Origin: Henriciella sp.
GTDB lineage: Bacteria > Pseudomonadota > Alphaproteobacteria > Caulobacterales > Hyphomonadaceae
DNA: 61,876 bases
Assembly: GCA_002733705.1 (NCBI GenBank)
Contig: NVWP01000035.1
Coordinates: 1-61,876, forward strand
Reading direction: 5' to 3'
Shown here: piece after piece, positions 42,866 to 51,527 of the stretch
How positions within the stretch are numbered: position 1 is the first letter of the stretch
Layout of the letters: each line of letters opens with the position of its first letter
Position numbers and translations under genes: made by a program
Notes under the pieces: model-generated
The model's input: only the letters and a program-made list of their open reading frames with translations
What the model was told of the DNA's origin: nothing
The model's database searches: none

Positions 42866-44095
42866 CTAGCTCTTGGTGACGTGTTTCTGGAACTTGATCA
42901 CGCGCGGCACGATCTCAGCGCGGAATTTCGAGCCATTGAAGACGCCATAATGACCGACGCCGGGCTGGACATAGTCTTCCTTCAGCCTGGCCGGGATATT
43001 GGTGCAGAGGTCATGGGCGGCCTGCGTCTGGCCGATGCCTGAAATATCATCCAGCTCGCCTTCCACCGTCATCAGCCCGACATCCCTGATCGCCTGCGGG
43101 CGGACCCGCCGCGCATCGCGGTAACGGTATTCGCCCCTGGCCAGCAGCGCCTTCTGGAAGACCCGCTCAATCGTCTGGATGTAGAATTCTTCGGTGAGGT
43201 CCAGCACGGACAGGTATTCGTCATAGAACGTCTGATGCTTTTCCGCGCCATCTTCGTCGCCTTCGATCAGATGTTCGAAGAAGCGGTGCTGCGCATCCAC
43301 ATGCCGGTCCCAGTTCATATGCATGAATGAGCTGAGCTGGATAAAGCCAGGATAGACCCGCCGCCCCGCACCGGCCCATGGCAGAGGCACGGTATGGATC
43401 ATCTTGGAGCGGAACCAGTCCAGGCTGCGCTCTTCGGCCAGCTGGTTCGGCACGGTGGGCGAGCGGCGCGCATCGATGGGCGAGCCCATGAATGTCATCG
43501 TTGCCGGCAGCGCCTCGTCGCCGTCCTCTGCCATCATGGAGATGGCCGCGAGCACCGGCGGACCGGGCTGGCAGACGGCGAGAACATGCGCCCCGGCACC
43601 CAGAAAGCCCAGCATGTCGCGAACATGGTCGATATAATCGTCCAGATCGAAACGCCCGAACCAGACCGGTGCCATGCGCGCATCGGTCCAGTCTGTGATG
43701 TAGACATTGTGGGTCGGCAGGAAGGCCTCGACCGTGCCGCGCAGGAGCGTCGCATAATGACCGGAAAGCGGCGCCACGATGATCAGGTCGGGACGGCCTT
43801 CCGGGGCGCCCGCCGTCTCGAAATGGACAAGCTGGCACCAGGGCGAAGACCAAGCGGTCACGGGCGTCACGGCGTGGGTCCTGCCCTCAATCTCCGTCGC
43901 CTCGATCTGCCATTCCGGTTTGCCATAGAAGCGGGTGGCCCGCTCGAACACGCTGGCGGCAGCGGCAATGGACCGGCCCACCTGCGTCTCACGCGCCGGA
44001 TTGGCCGATGAGGTCCAGAATGCGGTGGCGGCCTTTGCCTGCAGGCGAAGCGGCGCCATGGCCGCCCGGTTCATTTCTACCAGCGAATAGAGCAC
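42866..44095 (-). CDS. phaZ: intracellular polyhydroxyalkanoate (PHB) depolymerase
   Basis: 409 residues from GTG 44095 (AAGGA upstream). The family begins with a short tyrosine-rich segment, here LYSLVEMNRAAMAPLRLQAK. The active-site Cys is in the lipase-box-like VCQPGPPVLA, in place of a Ser. It breaks down stored PHB granules in the cytoplasm. A longer ATG frame to 44137 is open but would run over the palindrome at 44110-44128, which supports the GTG start. Confidence 0.9.
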   Translation of the reverse strand: MLYSLVEMNRAAMAPLRLQAKAATAFWTSSANPARETQVGRSIAAAASVFERATRFYGKPEWQIEATEIEGRTHAVTPVTAWSSPWCQLVHFETAGAPEGRPDLIIVAPLSGHYATLLRGTVEAFLPTHNVYITDWTDARMAPVWFGRFDLDDYIDHVRDMLGFLGAGAHVLAVCQPGPPVLAAISMMAEDGDEALPATMTFMGSPIDARRSPTVPNQLAEERSLDWFRSKMIHTVPLPWAGAGRRVYPGFIQLSSFMHMNWDRHVDAQHRFFEHLIEGDEDGAEKHQTFYDEYLSVLDLTEEFYIQTIERVFQKALLARGEYRYRDARRVRPQAIRDVGLMTVEGELDDISGIGQTQAAHDLCTNIPARLKEDYVQPGVGHYGVFNGSKFRAEIVPRVIKFQKHVTKS

Positions 44096-44109
44096 GAGTG
44101 TCCAATCCT

Positions 44110-44128
44110 TATGTTGCAGCGCAACATA
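44110..44128. promoter_or_regulatory. PhaR-type palindrome upstream of phaZ
   Basis: Perfect inverted repeat TATGTTGC-AGC-GCAACATA (8-bp arms). It contains TTGCAGCGCAA and the TGC-N3-GCA core described for PhaR repressors of alphaproteobacteria. It lies 15 bases upstream of the phaZ GTG start. Motif identity is from memory of the PhaR literature; function is inferred. Confidence 0.5.
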
Positions 44129-44161
44129 TGCGGGCACACCGCCGATTGCAACGATTTAAGC

Positions 44162-44800
44162 CTAGTCGAGGATTGAGGAGAGGCAGCCCGCGATCTCGTC
44201 GGGGTTGTTGATCGTCTCGGAGAAGAAGGTCGCCAGTTTCCAGTCCTCATCCATCACATAGATCAGCGATGTGTGGTCCATCGTATATTCGGCGACGCTT
44301 TCGGGTGTTTCGACACGCGTGAAGGCGGCGCTGAACTCGTTCGCCACAGCCTCGATCTCCTCAGGCGTGCCTGTCAGACCCACCAACCCGTCGGGAAAGG
44401 CATTGCTGGAGACATAGTCGGCCAGGACTTCAGGCGTATCGCGCTCAGGATCGACACTGATGAGCAGGGTCTGCGGACGCTCCATGTCTTCGGGAAGGCG
44501 CTCATAGGCATTGTTGATGGCAACCAGCGTACCGGGGCAGACGTCCGGGCAATAGGTGAAGCCAAAGTAGACCAGGGATGGCTTGCCCTTGAAATCTTCC
44601 TGGGTCACCCGCTCGCCCGTATGCATGGTGAGCTCGAAGGGCCCGCCAATCTCGTCATAGGCGCGCGAGGTACAGCCTGCGACCGGCCCGCCAGCACTCA
44701 GCTCCTGACCTGCGTCCGCGGTCTCGCCGCTCTCGCCAGCTCCGCCGCAGGCCGTAAGCAGCATTGCAGCGCCAAATACGATTGTGTGTCTTATACGCAT
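44162..44800 (-). CDS. senC: SCO1/SenC family copper chaperone, lipoprotein
   Basis: 212 residues from ATG 44800. Lipoprotein signal peptide ends LLTACGG. Thioredoxin-like fold with CPDVC in YFGFTYCPDVCPGTL (the copper-binding CxxxC) and the conserved His in MDHTSLIYVMD. It matures the Cu-A centre of cytochrome oxidase and may signal redox state. Divergent from regB, as in the regB/senC-regA locus of Rhodobacter, where the order differs. Pairs functionally with the PCu(A)C gene 1.3 kb away. Confidence 0.92.
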   Translation of the reverse strand: MRIRHTIVFGAAMLLTACGGAGESGETADAGQELSAGGPVAGCTSRAYDEIGGPFELTMHTGERVTQEDFKGKPSLVYFGFTYCPDVCPGTLVAINNAYERLPEDMERPQTLLISVDPERDTPEVLADYVSSNAFPDGLVGLTGTPEEIEAVANEFSAAFTRVETPESVAEYTMDHTSLIYVMDEDWKLATFFSETINNPDEIAGCLSSILD

Positions 44801-44889
44801 GGGCCTAGGTATGTGATGAGGAGAGATTTGCATCAAGATGCGCGCGCACAGCTACAGTGTCGCATGCAGGGTGCGGGATCGGGGCCGAG

Positions 44890-46260
44890 ATGGAAGAGAC
44901 ACACGCCACACGCGAGGGGATAGAGCAGGCCCTGTACAGCCTGTTGCCGACGGGCCTTGCCGGCGTCGAGGCCGCTCGCGGACGGGCCAGACTGCGCACA
45001 CTGGTGACCCTGCGCTGGCTCGCCGTGGCCGGTCAGACCGCCGCGGTTCTCTTTGTCCAGTTCGGCCTCGGCTTTAATCTGCCGCTCGGCCTTTGCCTGA
45101 CCGTCATTGCCGCCTCGGCCTGGCTCAACGTCTTTCTCTCCTTCGCCATGCGCGATCAGGTGCTGCTGAAGGGCTGGGAAGCCGCGCTTCAGCTCTGTTT
45201 CGACACGGTCCAGCTCTCCCTGCTCATCGGCCTCACGGGCGGGCTCTCCAACCCGTTCCTTCTCTTCCTTCTAGCCCCCGTCACGGTCGCTGCGACCAGC
45301 CTGCGTCCGCGCTATTCGGCGCTCATCGCGCTCGTGGCCATCCTGCTGGCGGCGCTGATGCCCATGTTGTCATTCGACCTGCCCTGGCGTCCGGGCCTCA
45401 GCCTCGACTTGCCGCCGCTGTTCGAGTGGGGCCATTTCGCTGCCCTGCTTCTGGGCATTCTTTTCTTTGCGATTTCCTCGGTCCGACTCAGCGAGGACGA
45501 GGCCCGGCTTGTGCGGGCCATGGATGCCGCCTCCGTCGTCATGGCGCGAGAACAGAAACTCTCCGCCCTCGGCGCCATGGCCGCCATGACCGCGCATGAA
45601 CTCGGCACCCCGCTCGCCACCATCCATCTTGTCGCCAAGGAGCTGGTCTCCGAATTCGATGAGAACGATCCGCGCCATGACGATGTCCGTCTCATCGCCG
45701 AACAGGCCGACCGTTGCCGGGACATTCTCGGCCAGCTCAGCCGCTCACGGGAGGCTGAAGACATCGTTCATGCCAACATGCCGCTTTCCAGCCTGGTGGA
45801 GGAAGCTGCGGCGCCCTTCAAGGGCCTTGGCGTCACCCTCAATGTGACCTGGTCGGCCGGCGAAAGGGGCGAAGCGCGTACCCCCCTGATCCGCCGCAGC
45901 CCGGAAGTGCTGCACGCGCTCGGCGCCTTCATAGAAAATGCCGTCAGCTTTGCCGACAGCCAGGTGAAGGCAGTGGCCAGCTGGACCGACAGGCAGTTCA
46001 TGGTGACAATCAGCGATGACGGACCAGGCTTTGCCCCCGATGTGATGCCCAAACTCGGTGAACCCTACGTCTCCCAGCGCGGCGAGGCGCATCTGCATGG
46101 CGGCGACATGGGTCTTGGCTTCTTCATCGCAAAGACACTCATTGAACGCACAGGTGGTCGGATCGCGACCCGCAACCGTATACCTCCAAGACATGGTGCA
46201 ATTGTGCAGGCCGTCTGGCCGCGAGCGGCACTCGAAACCTTGGAATCGGACCGGATATAG
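44890..46260 (+). CDS. regB: redox-sensing histidine kinase RegB/PrrB
   Basis: 456 residues from ATG 44890. Six N-terminal helices carry the conserved quinone-box GGLSNPF. The kinase core has the H-box AMTAHELGTPLATIHLV, and QADRCRDILGQLSRS holds the redox-active Cys known from RegB (equivalent to Cys265 in R. capsulatus). The ATP-binding lid contains GLGFFIAKTLIERTGG. It senses electron-transport redox state through quinone and Cys oxidation and phosphorylates RegA, encoded next. Confidence 0.94.
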   Translation: MEETHATREGIEQALYSLLPTGLAGVEAARGRARLRTLVTLRWLAVAGQTAAVLFVQFGLGFNLPLGLCLTVIAASAWLNVFLSFAMRDQVLLKGWEAALQLCFDTVQLSLLIGLTGGLSNPFLLFLLAPVTVAATSLRPRYSALIALVAILLAALMPMLSFDLPWRPGLSLDLPPLFEWGHFAALLLGILFFAISSVRLSEDEARLVRAMDAASVVMAREQKLSALGAMAAMTAHELGTPLATIHLVAKELVSEFDENDPRHDDVRLIAEQADRCRDILGQLSRSREAEDIVHANMPLSSLVEEAAAPFKGLGVTLNVTWSAGERGEARTPLIRRSPEVLHALGAFIENAVSFADSQVKAVASWTDRQFMVTISDDGPGFAPDVMPKLGEPYVSQRGEAHLHGGDMGLGFFIAKTLIERTGGRIATRNRIPPRHGAIVQAVWPRAALETLESDRI

Positions 46261-46289
46261 ATAAATAGTTCAGCGTTGGAGACTTGAAA

Positions 46290-46862
46290 ATGGACTATAA
46301 CGTTACCGTCAAACTTCATGACGCGCTGAAAGATGTCGAGGACAGGACCTGCCTGCTACTCGACGATGACGGCCCGTTTCTGCAAAGGCTGGCGCGCGCG
46401 CTGACCCAGCGCGGCTTCCTCGTTTCAGCCGTGTCTTCGGCCGCCGAGGCCAAGGACATCGCGCGGATGAACCCGCCTGCCTTCGCCGTTCTGGATCTTC
46501 GCCTTGAGGACGGCTCCGGCCTCGATGTGGTCGAGACCCTGCACCAGTACCGCCCGGAGGCGCGCGCCGTCATCCTCACGGGCTATGGCGCCATCGCCAC
46601 CGCCGTGGCCGCCGTGAAAGCCGGCGCCGTCGATTATCTCGCCAAGCCCGCAGAGGTCGAGGACATCATCCGCGCCCTCGTCAGCAAGGGCGACACCCTG
46701 CCCGAGCCGCCGGAAAATCCGATGTCGGCAGACCGCGTGCGCTGGGAGCATATCCAGCGCGTCTATGAGCTCTGCAATCACAATGTTTCGGAGACGGCAC
46801 GCCGCCTCAACATGCACCGGCGCACCCTGCAGCGTATCCTGGCAAAGCGCGCCCCCCGTTAG
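46290..46862 (+). CDS. regA: redox response regulator RegA/PrrA (ActR)
   Basis: 190 residues. Receiver domain with LLLDDDG acidic pair, phospho-Asp in FAVLDLRLEDGSGLDV and the KP in YLAKPAEVE. A Fis-type C-terminal HTH (ERVRWEHIQRVYELCNHNVSETARRLNMHRRTLQRILAKRAP-like) is intact. Global regulator of respiration, CO2 and N2 metabolism genes. ATG 46290 has GGAGACTTGA upstream and lies 29 bases after regB. Confidence 0.95.
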   Translation: MDYNVTVKLHDALKDVEDRTCLLLDDDGPFLQRLARALTQRGFLVSAVSSAAEAKDIARMNPPAFAVLDLRLEDGSGLDVVETLHQYRPEARAVILTGYGAIATAVAAVKAGAVDYLAKPAEVEDIIRALVSKGDTLPEPPENPMSADRVRWEHIQRVYELCNHNVSETARRLNMHRRTLQRILAKRAPR

Positions 46863-46892
46863 GGCCACCCCAAAAGCTCGCGACCGAGGACT

Positions 46893-47612
46893 CTAGCCCT
46901 TTGGCCCGAGATCGGATTCCTTGCGCGCCGGATCCGGTGTCTTGTCCTTGAACCTGCAGATGTCGGAAATCACACAGCGCCAGCATTTCGGCTTGCGCGC
47001 CACGCAGACATAGCGCCCGTGCAGGATCAGCCAGTGATGGGCGCCTTTCTTGAACTCCGGCGGCGTGACCCTCTCAAGCTGCTCCTCAACCTCATCGGGC
47101 GTCTTTCCGGGGGCAAGGCCGGTGCGGTTCGACACACGGAAAATATGGGTGTCGACAGCAATCGTCTCATGACCGAACGCCTCGTTCAGCACCACATTGG
47201 CTGTCTTGCGCCCAACCCCAGGCAGACGGGTCAGTTCCTCGCGCGTCTGGGGCACCTCACCGTCAAACTCATCAATCAGCATCTGCGACAGCGCGATCAC
47301 ATTCTTGGCCTTGTTGCGCCAGAGGCCGATTGTCTTGATGTGCCCGGCGACCCCCTCTTCGCCAAGCGCCAGCATCTTCTTCGGCGTGTCTGCGATCTCG
47401 AACAGTTTCTTCGTCGCCTTGTTCACACCGACATCGGTCGCCTGCGCCGACAGGGCGACGGCCACGACCAGCGTGAAGGGGTTATGGTAGTCGAGTTCGG
47501 TTTGCGGCGCCGGCCGGTCTTCTGCCAGCGCAGCATAGAGCTGCGCGGTCTTTTCGGGGCCGAGTGTGGGGGAGCGGCGCTTCCTGCGGGTCTTTGTCGG
47601 GGTCTTTGCCAT
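46893..47612 (-). CDS. nth: endonuclease III
   Basis: 239 residues from ATG 47612, with a basic N-terminus (AKTPTKTRRKRR). HhH motif LPGVGRKTANVVLNEAFG, the catalytic Lys in that region and Asp in VDTHIFRVSNR, and a C-terminal 4Fe-4S cluster motif C-x6-C-x2-C-x5-C in CVARKPKCWRCVISDIC. It removes oxidised pyrimidines and cuts the abasic site. Convergent with regA; an upstream in-frame start at 47654 is less likely. Confidence 0.95.
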   Translation of the reverse strand: MAKTPTKTRRKRRSPTLGPEKTAQLYAALAEDRPAPQTELDYHNPFTLVVAVALSAQATDVGVNKATKKLFEIADTPKKMLALGEEGVAGHIKTIGLWRNKAKNVIALSQMLIDEFDGEVPQTREELTRLPGVGRKTANVVLNEAFGHETIAVDTHIFRVSNRTGLAPGKTPDEVEEQLERVTPPEFKKGAHHWLILHGRYVCVARKPKCWRCVISDICRFKDKTPDPARKESDLGPKG

Positions 47613-47692
47613 GGAAAGGGGTGTAAATGCCGCGCCCGCGCGATCAAGCGTCAACTTGCCTCTCGCTCGCGCGGGCTTATTTTCAGGCTACG

Positions 47693-48178
47693 ATGACTGG
47701 CGCCTCCTCCCCCGTCTATTTTGACGCCACGCTGACGCCCAATACAGCGCTCAGCCCGCGCGCCTTTCTCGTGGTCATGGGCCTGGTTGGCCTCTTCAGC
47801 TTTGTGGGCGGCATGATGTTCCTGCAGCTTGGCGCCTTTCCCGTCATCGGCTGGTTCGGACTCGATGCCCTCGCCATCTGGTTTGCCTTCCGCAAGAACT
47901 TCCAGAACCTCAGACAGGCGACCCATATCGCGATCACGGCAGAGACCATCTGCCTCTCGCATTCGCGACCGGGCAGCGAACCGAAGACCGTCAGCCTGCC
48001 GACCAGCTTCACCCGCCTCAGCCTCGACTTTCCCGACCGGCGGCCAAGCGAGCTGAAGATCGCGCATGGCCAGCAAGCCTATATCATCGGGCGTTTCCTC
48101 ACCCCGAGAGAGCGAAAATCCCTTCATGACGCTCTACAGGATGCCATTCGCAGGGCGCGTGCCGAACGATTTGCATAA
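47693..48178 (+). CDS. DUF2244-family membrane protein
   Basis: 161 residues from ATG 47693. The DUF2244 layout is clear: VYFDATLTPNTALSPRAFLVVM, two helices (VVMGLVGLFSFVGGMMFLQL and IGWFGLDALAIWFAF), then a C-terminal soluble part with TICLSHSRPG and the LTPRERKSLHDALQDAI end. Function unknown. Often next to nth in alphaproteobacteria, as here. The stop lies inside an A-run preceding a palindrome. Confidence 0.85.
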   Translation: MTGASSPVYFDATLTPNTALSPRAFLVVMGLVGLFSFVGGMMFLQLGAFPVIGWFGLDALAIWFAFRKNFQNLRQATHIAITAETICLSHSRPGSEPKTVSLPTSFTRLSLDFPDRRPSELKIAHGQQAYIIGRFLTPRERKSLHDALQDAIRRARAERFA

Positions 48179-48207
48179 AAAAATGACGCATGCGTCATAG
48201 TTTTTTT
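48177..48207. promoter_or_regulatory. 16-bp palindrome flanked by A7 and T7 upstream of the P450 gene
   Basis: ATGACGCA-TGCGTCAT is a perfect palindrome without a spacer at 48183-48198, with A7 before and T7 after. It could be the operator of a TetR-like repressor of the P450 gene, whose start is 84 bases downstream, or a bidirectional terminator ending the DUF2244 transcript. The two cannot be separated by sequence. Confidence 0.5.
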
Positions 48208-48281
48208 ATTTGCTGTGTGTTACATTGAGTAAGGCACAGCAGAAATCTTACCGGAAAACCGGAAGAGAAGGAGGCACGCAC

Positions 48282-49613
48282 ATGGCTGATACAGCAACCA
48301 AGATCGCCCACAATCTCGAGCGCCCGCAATCGGTCGGACGTGAGAAACTCATGGAGTTTCACCTCGACAAAGGCGCGCAGATCCCGTCGCCTGAAGATGT
48401 CGACATGAAGACTTTCGACATCCTGGACCCGGAACTCTGGCGCCGCGACGCCCACTGGGATTTCTTCAAGTGGATGCGCGAAAACGATCCGGTCCACTAT
48501 ACGCCCGACAGCTTCGCCGGCCCCTACTGGTCGATCACGCGCTATGAGGATGTTCGCGACGTCGATATCGACCACAAGCGCTTCTCCTCATCCTGGGAGT
48601 ATGGCGGCATTACACTGGGCGAGCCGTTCGATGACTTTGAACTGCCCATGTTCATCGCCATGGACGAGCCGCGCCATTCCGAACAGCGCAAGACCGTCCA
48701 GCCGGCTGTCGCACCGAACATGCTCAAGGAATTCGAGCCGCTGATCCGCTCACGTACCCAGGGTCTGCTCGACTCCCTTCCGGTCAGTGAGCCCTTCGAC
48801 TGGGTCGACACGGTGTCGATCGAGCTCACCACCATGATGCTCGCCACCCTGTTCGACTTCCCCTTCGAGGATCGCCGCAAGCTGACCCGCTGGTCGGATG
48901 TCGCCACCAACCCGCACAATCCGGACATCTGCCCGGGCGGTCTCGACCAGTGGAAACAGGAGCTCATGGAATGCCTGACCACCTTCATGGGCATCTACCA
49001 GGACCGTCAGTCCAAGCCGCTCAAGAATGATCTGGTGAGCCTTCTCGCCCACGGCGAAAAGACCAAGAACATGACCCCGATGGAGCTTCTCGGGAACGTG
49101 ATCCTGCTCATCGTTGGCGGCAATGACACGACCCGCAACTCGATGACCGCCTCGGTCTACAGCCTCAACAAGTGGCCGGAAGAGTTCGAGAAACTGAAGG
49201 CAGACCCCTCTCTCATCCCGAACATGGTATCAGAGGTGATCCGCTGGCAGACGCCGCTTGCCTATATGCGCCGCACCGCTCTTGAAGATGTCGAGCTTCA
49301 CGGCAAGACCATCAAAAAGGGTGAGCAGGTCGCCATGTGGTATGTTTCGGCCAATCGCGACGAGACCTTCTGGGATGAAGATCCCTACCGCCTTATCATC
49401 GACCGCAAACAGGCCCGCAACCACATCTCCTTCGGCTTCGGCATCCATCGCTGCGTCGGCAACCGGCTTGCAGAGCTTCAGCTGCGCATCCTCTGGGAAG
49501 AGCTTCTGGAGCGGTTCGAACATATCGAAGTTCTTGATGAACCAGAACGCAACGCCCACTCCTTCGTGAAGGGCTACACCTGGATGCCGGTCATCCTGCA
49601 CCCCAAGAAATAA
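48282..49613 (+). CDS. cytochrome P450, CYP153-like (terminal alkane/fatty-acid hydroxylase family)
   Basis: 443 residues. The I-helix motif is VGGNDTTRNSM, the heme loop FGFGIHRCVGNRLAELQLRILWEEL, with Cys as the fifth ligand. EVIRWQTPLAYMRRTA and VSANRDE are characteristic of CYP153 enzymes, which hydroxylate the end of alkanes and fatty acids. ATG 48282 has AAGGAGG. No ferredoxin or reductase gene is adjacent, so electron partners must be elsewhere. The beta-oxidation operon at the left of the window fits such a diet. Confidence 0.88.
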   Translation: MADTATKIAHNLERPQSVGREKLMEFHLDKGAQIPSPEDVDMKTFDILDPELWRRDAHWDFFKWMRENDPVHYTPDSFAGPYWSITRYEDVRDVDIDHKRFSSSWEYGGITLGEPFDDFELPMFIAMDEPRHSEQRKTVQPAVAPNMLKEFEPLIRSRTQGLLDSLPVSEPFDWVDTVSIELTTMMLATLFDFPFEDRRKLTRWSDVATNPHNPDICPGGLDQWKQELMECLTTFMGIYQDRQSKPLKNDLVSLLAHGEKTKNMTPMELLGNVILLIVGGNDTTRNSMTASVYSLNKWPEEFEKLKADPSLIPNMVSEVIRWQTPLAYMRRTALEDVELHGKTIKKGEQVAMWYVSANRDETFWDEDPYRLIIDRKQARNHISFGFGIHRCVGNRLAELQLRILWEELLERFEHIEVLDEPERNAHSFVKGYTWMPVILHPKK

Positions 49614-49639
49614 GCGAAAAATACCTCCCAGACCTTGCG

Positions 49640-49675
49640 AGCCCCGCCGGACCTATCCGGCGGGGCTCTTTTTTG
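49640..49675 (+). terminator. Rho-independent terminator of the P450 gene
   Basis: 11-bp stem AGCCCCGCCGG/CCGGCGGGGCT with a 6-base loop, followed by CTTTTTT. Preceded by a TACCTCCCAGACC tract that resembles the single-stranded region of the two candidate sRNAs. Confidence 0.92.
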
Positions 49676-49700
49676 ACACCGCATCTGGCACGCAGAGCGA

Positions 49701-50708
49701 CTAAAAATCCGTAAGATCCAGAACCGGTTTAACGGCGCCGGGAGAGGCCTGATACTCTATCGCCTCTCGCCAGCGCCGAGCCGGAAAGATCTGGGCCGGC
49801 GCCATGTCGAAATCCTTGAGCCGCGGCCATATTTGCGCAAAAGCCTCGTCCATCCCGCCGTCCCCGGCGCCGGGCAGGTGCTCTCGCAGGTGAAACCGCG
49901 CATAGGACGCAGACCTCTTGCCAGGCATCCGGATCGGCAGTCCGGACAGCAGGCCATATCCAACAAAGACAGACGCTTCCGGCATGGAGGCGATGACATG
50001 CGAAGCAACGCCCCCACCAAGGGCGTCAAAGGTGATGTCGGCGCGCCGCGCGGCGAGTTCGATATGGGACTCATCGCCGATAGAGACAGGTTCGATACCG
50101 AGCTCCCGCATTCGGGTGAGCCGGCTTTGCGAGCGGTAAATTCCGAATACATGCGCAGCCCCCTGAAGGTACGCCCAATGTCCCAGATAGTCAGCGCAGT
50201 TGGAGCCAGCCCCGCTCAACAATACGGTCTTGTTGCGCACGGGCCAGCGCCGCAGCATTGTCCACGCCGCGAGCGGATTGATATAGGCCCGCGCCGCTAT
50301 CTGATCTTCAACCGTTTCAGGAACACACACCGCATGACTGGCAGGGCAATCGACGATAAACTGCCAGGTCCCTTCGCCGCGCAGCGGCAGCACGCGCCGG
50401 CCCAGCCAGTGCGAGAGCCCGTCTGCGGCCTCGATCACATGTCCCACCCCTTCATAGCCAGCGGTCGCCGGTAGATCGATCCGGTGCGCATAGGCGCCGG
50501 TCACGGGGATAAGGTCAGACGGATTGACCGGGGCATAGGTCATGGCAACACGAAGCCACCCTGCCGCCAGGGTCGGCAATGACGCCTCCGCGACCTTCAG
50601 TGTGGAGAGCGGGTCCCCAAAGGCTTCATAGATCAGCGAGCTGCGGATCGAAGGGAGATCGGCGTTGCGCCTCGTTTCAGCCGCCGCCCTCTCTCCATCA
50701 GTCGTCAA
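49701..50708 (-). CDS. MDR-superfamily oxidoreductase (MECR/enoyl-reductase-like)
   Basis: 335 residues. Zinc-independent MDR fold: MTYAPVNPSDLIPVTGAY and PATAGYEGVGHVIEA in the N-terminal domain, and the NAD(P) segment LLSGAGSNCADYLGHWA. The pattern resembles 2-enoyl thioester reductases (MECR) and quinone oxidoreductases. Possibly reduces enoyl-CoA or enoyl-ACP with NADPH. The start region overlaps the next (upstream) SDR gene by 11 bases, so they form a small operon. Confidence 0.8.
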   Translation of the reverse strand: MTTDGERAAAETRRNADLPSIRSSLIYEAFGDPLSTLKVAEASLPTLAAGWLRVAMTYAPVNPSDLIPVTGAYAHRIDLPATAGYEGVGHVIEAADGLSHWLGRRVLPLRGEGTWQFIVDCPASHAVCVPETVEDQIAARAYINPLAAWTMLRRWPVRNKTVLLSGAGSNCADYLGHWAYLQGAAHVFGIYRSQSRLTRMRELGIEPVSIGDESHIELAARRADITFDALGGGVASHVIASMPEASVFVGYGLLSGLPIRMPGKRSASYARFHLREHLPGAGDGGMDEAFAQIWPRLKDFDMAPAQIFPARRWREAIEYQASPGAVKPVLDLTDF

Positions 50709-51468
50709 AATCGTCGATCACGCCGCTGAGGCGCGAGCGCCCGCCATCCATGACGAGGGTTTCACCGGTAATGATGGCCGATTTCGGGAGAGAGAGATAA
50801 AGCGAAGCTTCCGCGATCTCGTCGGCGAGGCTGGCGCGGCCAAGCGGCGTGCGTTTCCTCAGCCATGGATCCTCGCTCTCGGCACGCGGGCGCAGCGCAC
50901 AGATCGCGTTCACCCGAATGCCCTTGGACGCGAGATCGACCGCGCCGGAGCGCATAACCCCGAGAATGGAATGCTGGACAACGGCATCGGCAAAGTCCCC
51001 CTCATTCACCTGCTGGGCAGAGAGCGAGAGAACGAAGGTGACAGACCCCAGCTGCTTGCGCCGGCCCATGGTTTCACCGGCTTCTTCCACGCGTTTTGCA
51101 ACGTGTTTTTCGAACATCTGGAGGATGAGGATGGAGGTGCGGAGCGCCTTGGAATGCACCTTCTCGAATTCGGCCAGATCGAGGTCGACAAAAGGGGTCT
51201 TGGGCGGAATGGGCGGGACGGCAACAATATGATCGACCTGGCCATAAGCCTCCAGTGCGGCGGCCAGGGCATTCTTGACGCCGATCCGGGTATCAAGGTC
51301 TTCCTGATGGACGATTGCGCGGTCCCGCAGGCTGTCTGAGAATTTCTCGACGCGCTTCAGGCTCGGGTCGCAGGCGATAACGGCATGGCCTTCATCGGCA
51401 AAACGCCGCGCAACGGCTTCGCCGGTCATCTGGCCGAGACCGAGAATTAGGGTAACTGGCTGGTCCAT
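50698..51468 (-). CDS. SDR-family oxidoreductase
   Basis: 256 residues with a variant nucleotide-binding motif LGLGQMTGEAVARRF in place of TGxxxGIG. Instead of Tyr-x3-Lys the expected region reads QHSILGVMRSGAVDLASKGIRVNAIC, where the catalytic Tyr appears to be missing (VQHSILGVMRSG), so activity may be altered. The C-terminal end ITGETLVMDGGRSR is SDR-like. The 11-base overlap with the MDR gene indicates co-translation. Role unknown. Confidence 0.75.
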   Translation of the reverse strand: MDQPVTLILGLGQMTGEAVARRFADEGHAVIACDPSLKRVEKFSDSLRDRAIVHQEDLDTRIGVKNALAAALEAYGQVDHIVAVPPIPPKTPFVDLDLAEFEKVHSKALRTSILILQMFEKHVAKRVEEAGETMGRRKQLGSVTFVLSLSAQQVNEGDFADAVVQHSILGVMRSGAVDLASKGIRVNAICALRPRAESEDPWLRKRTPLGRASLADEIAEASLYLSLPKSAIITGETLVMDGGRSRLSGVIDDFDD

Positions 51469-51527
51469 TTGGGCTCCTGATCCGGCAGTCTGCGTTCCAC
51501 CGGATCAGGTAACGCCAGAAAGCCGGT

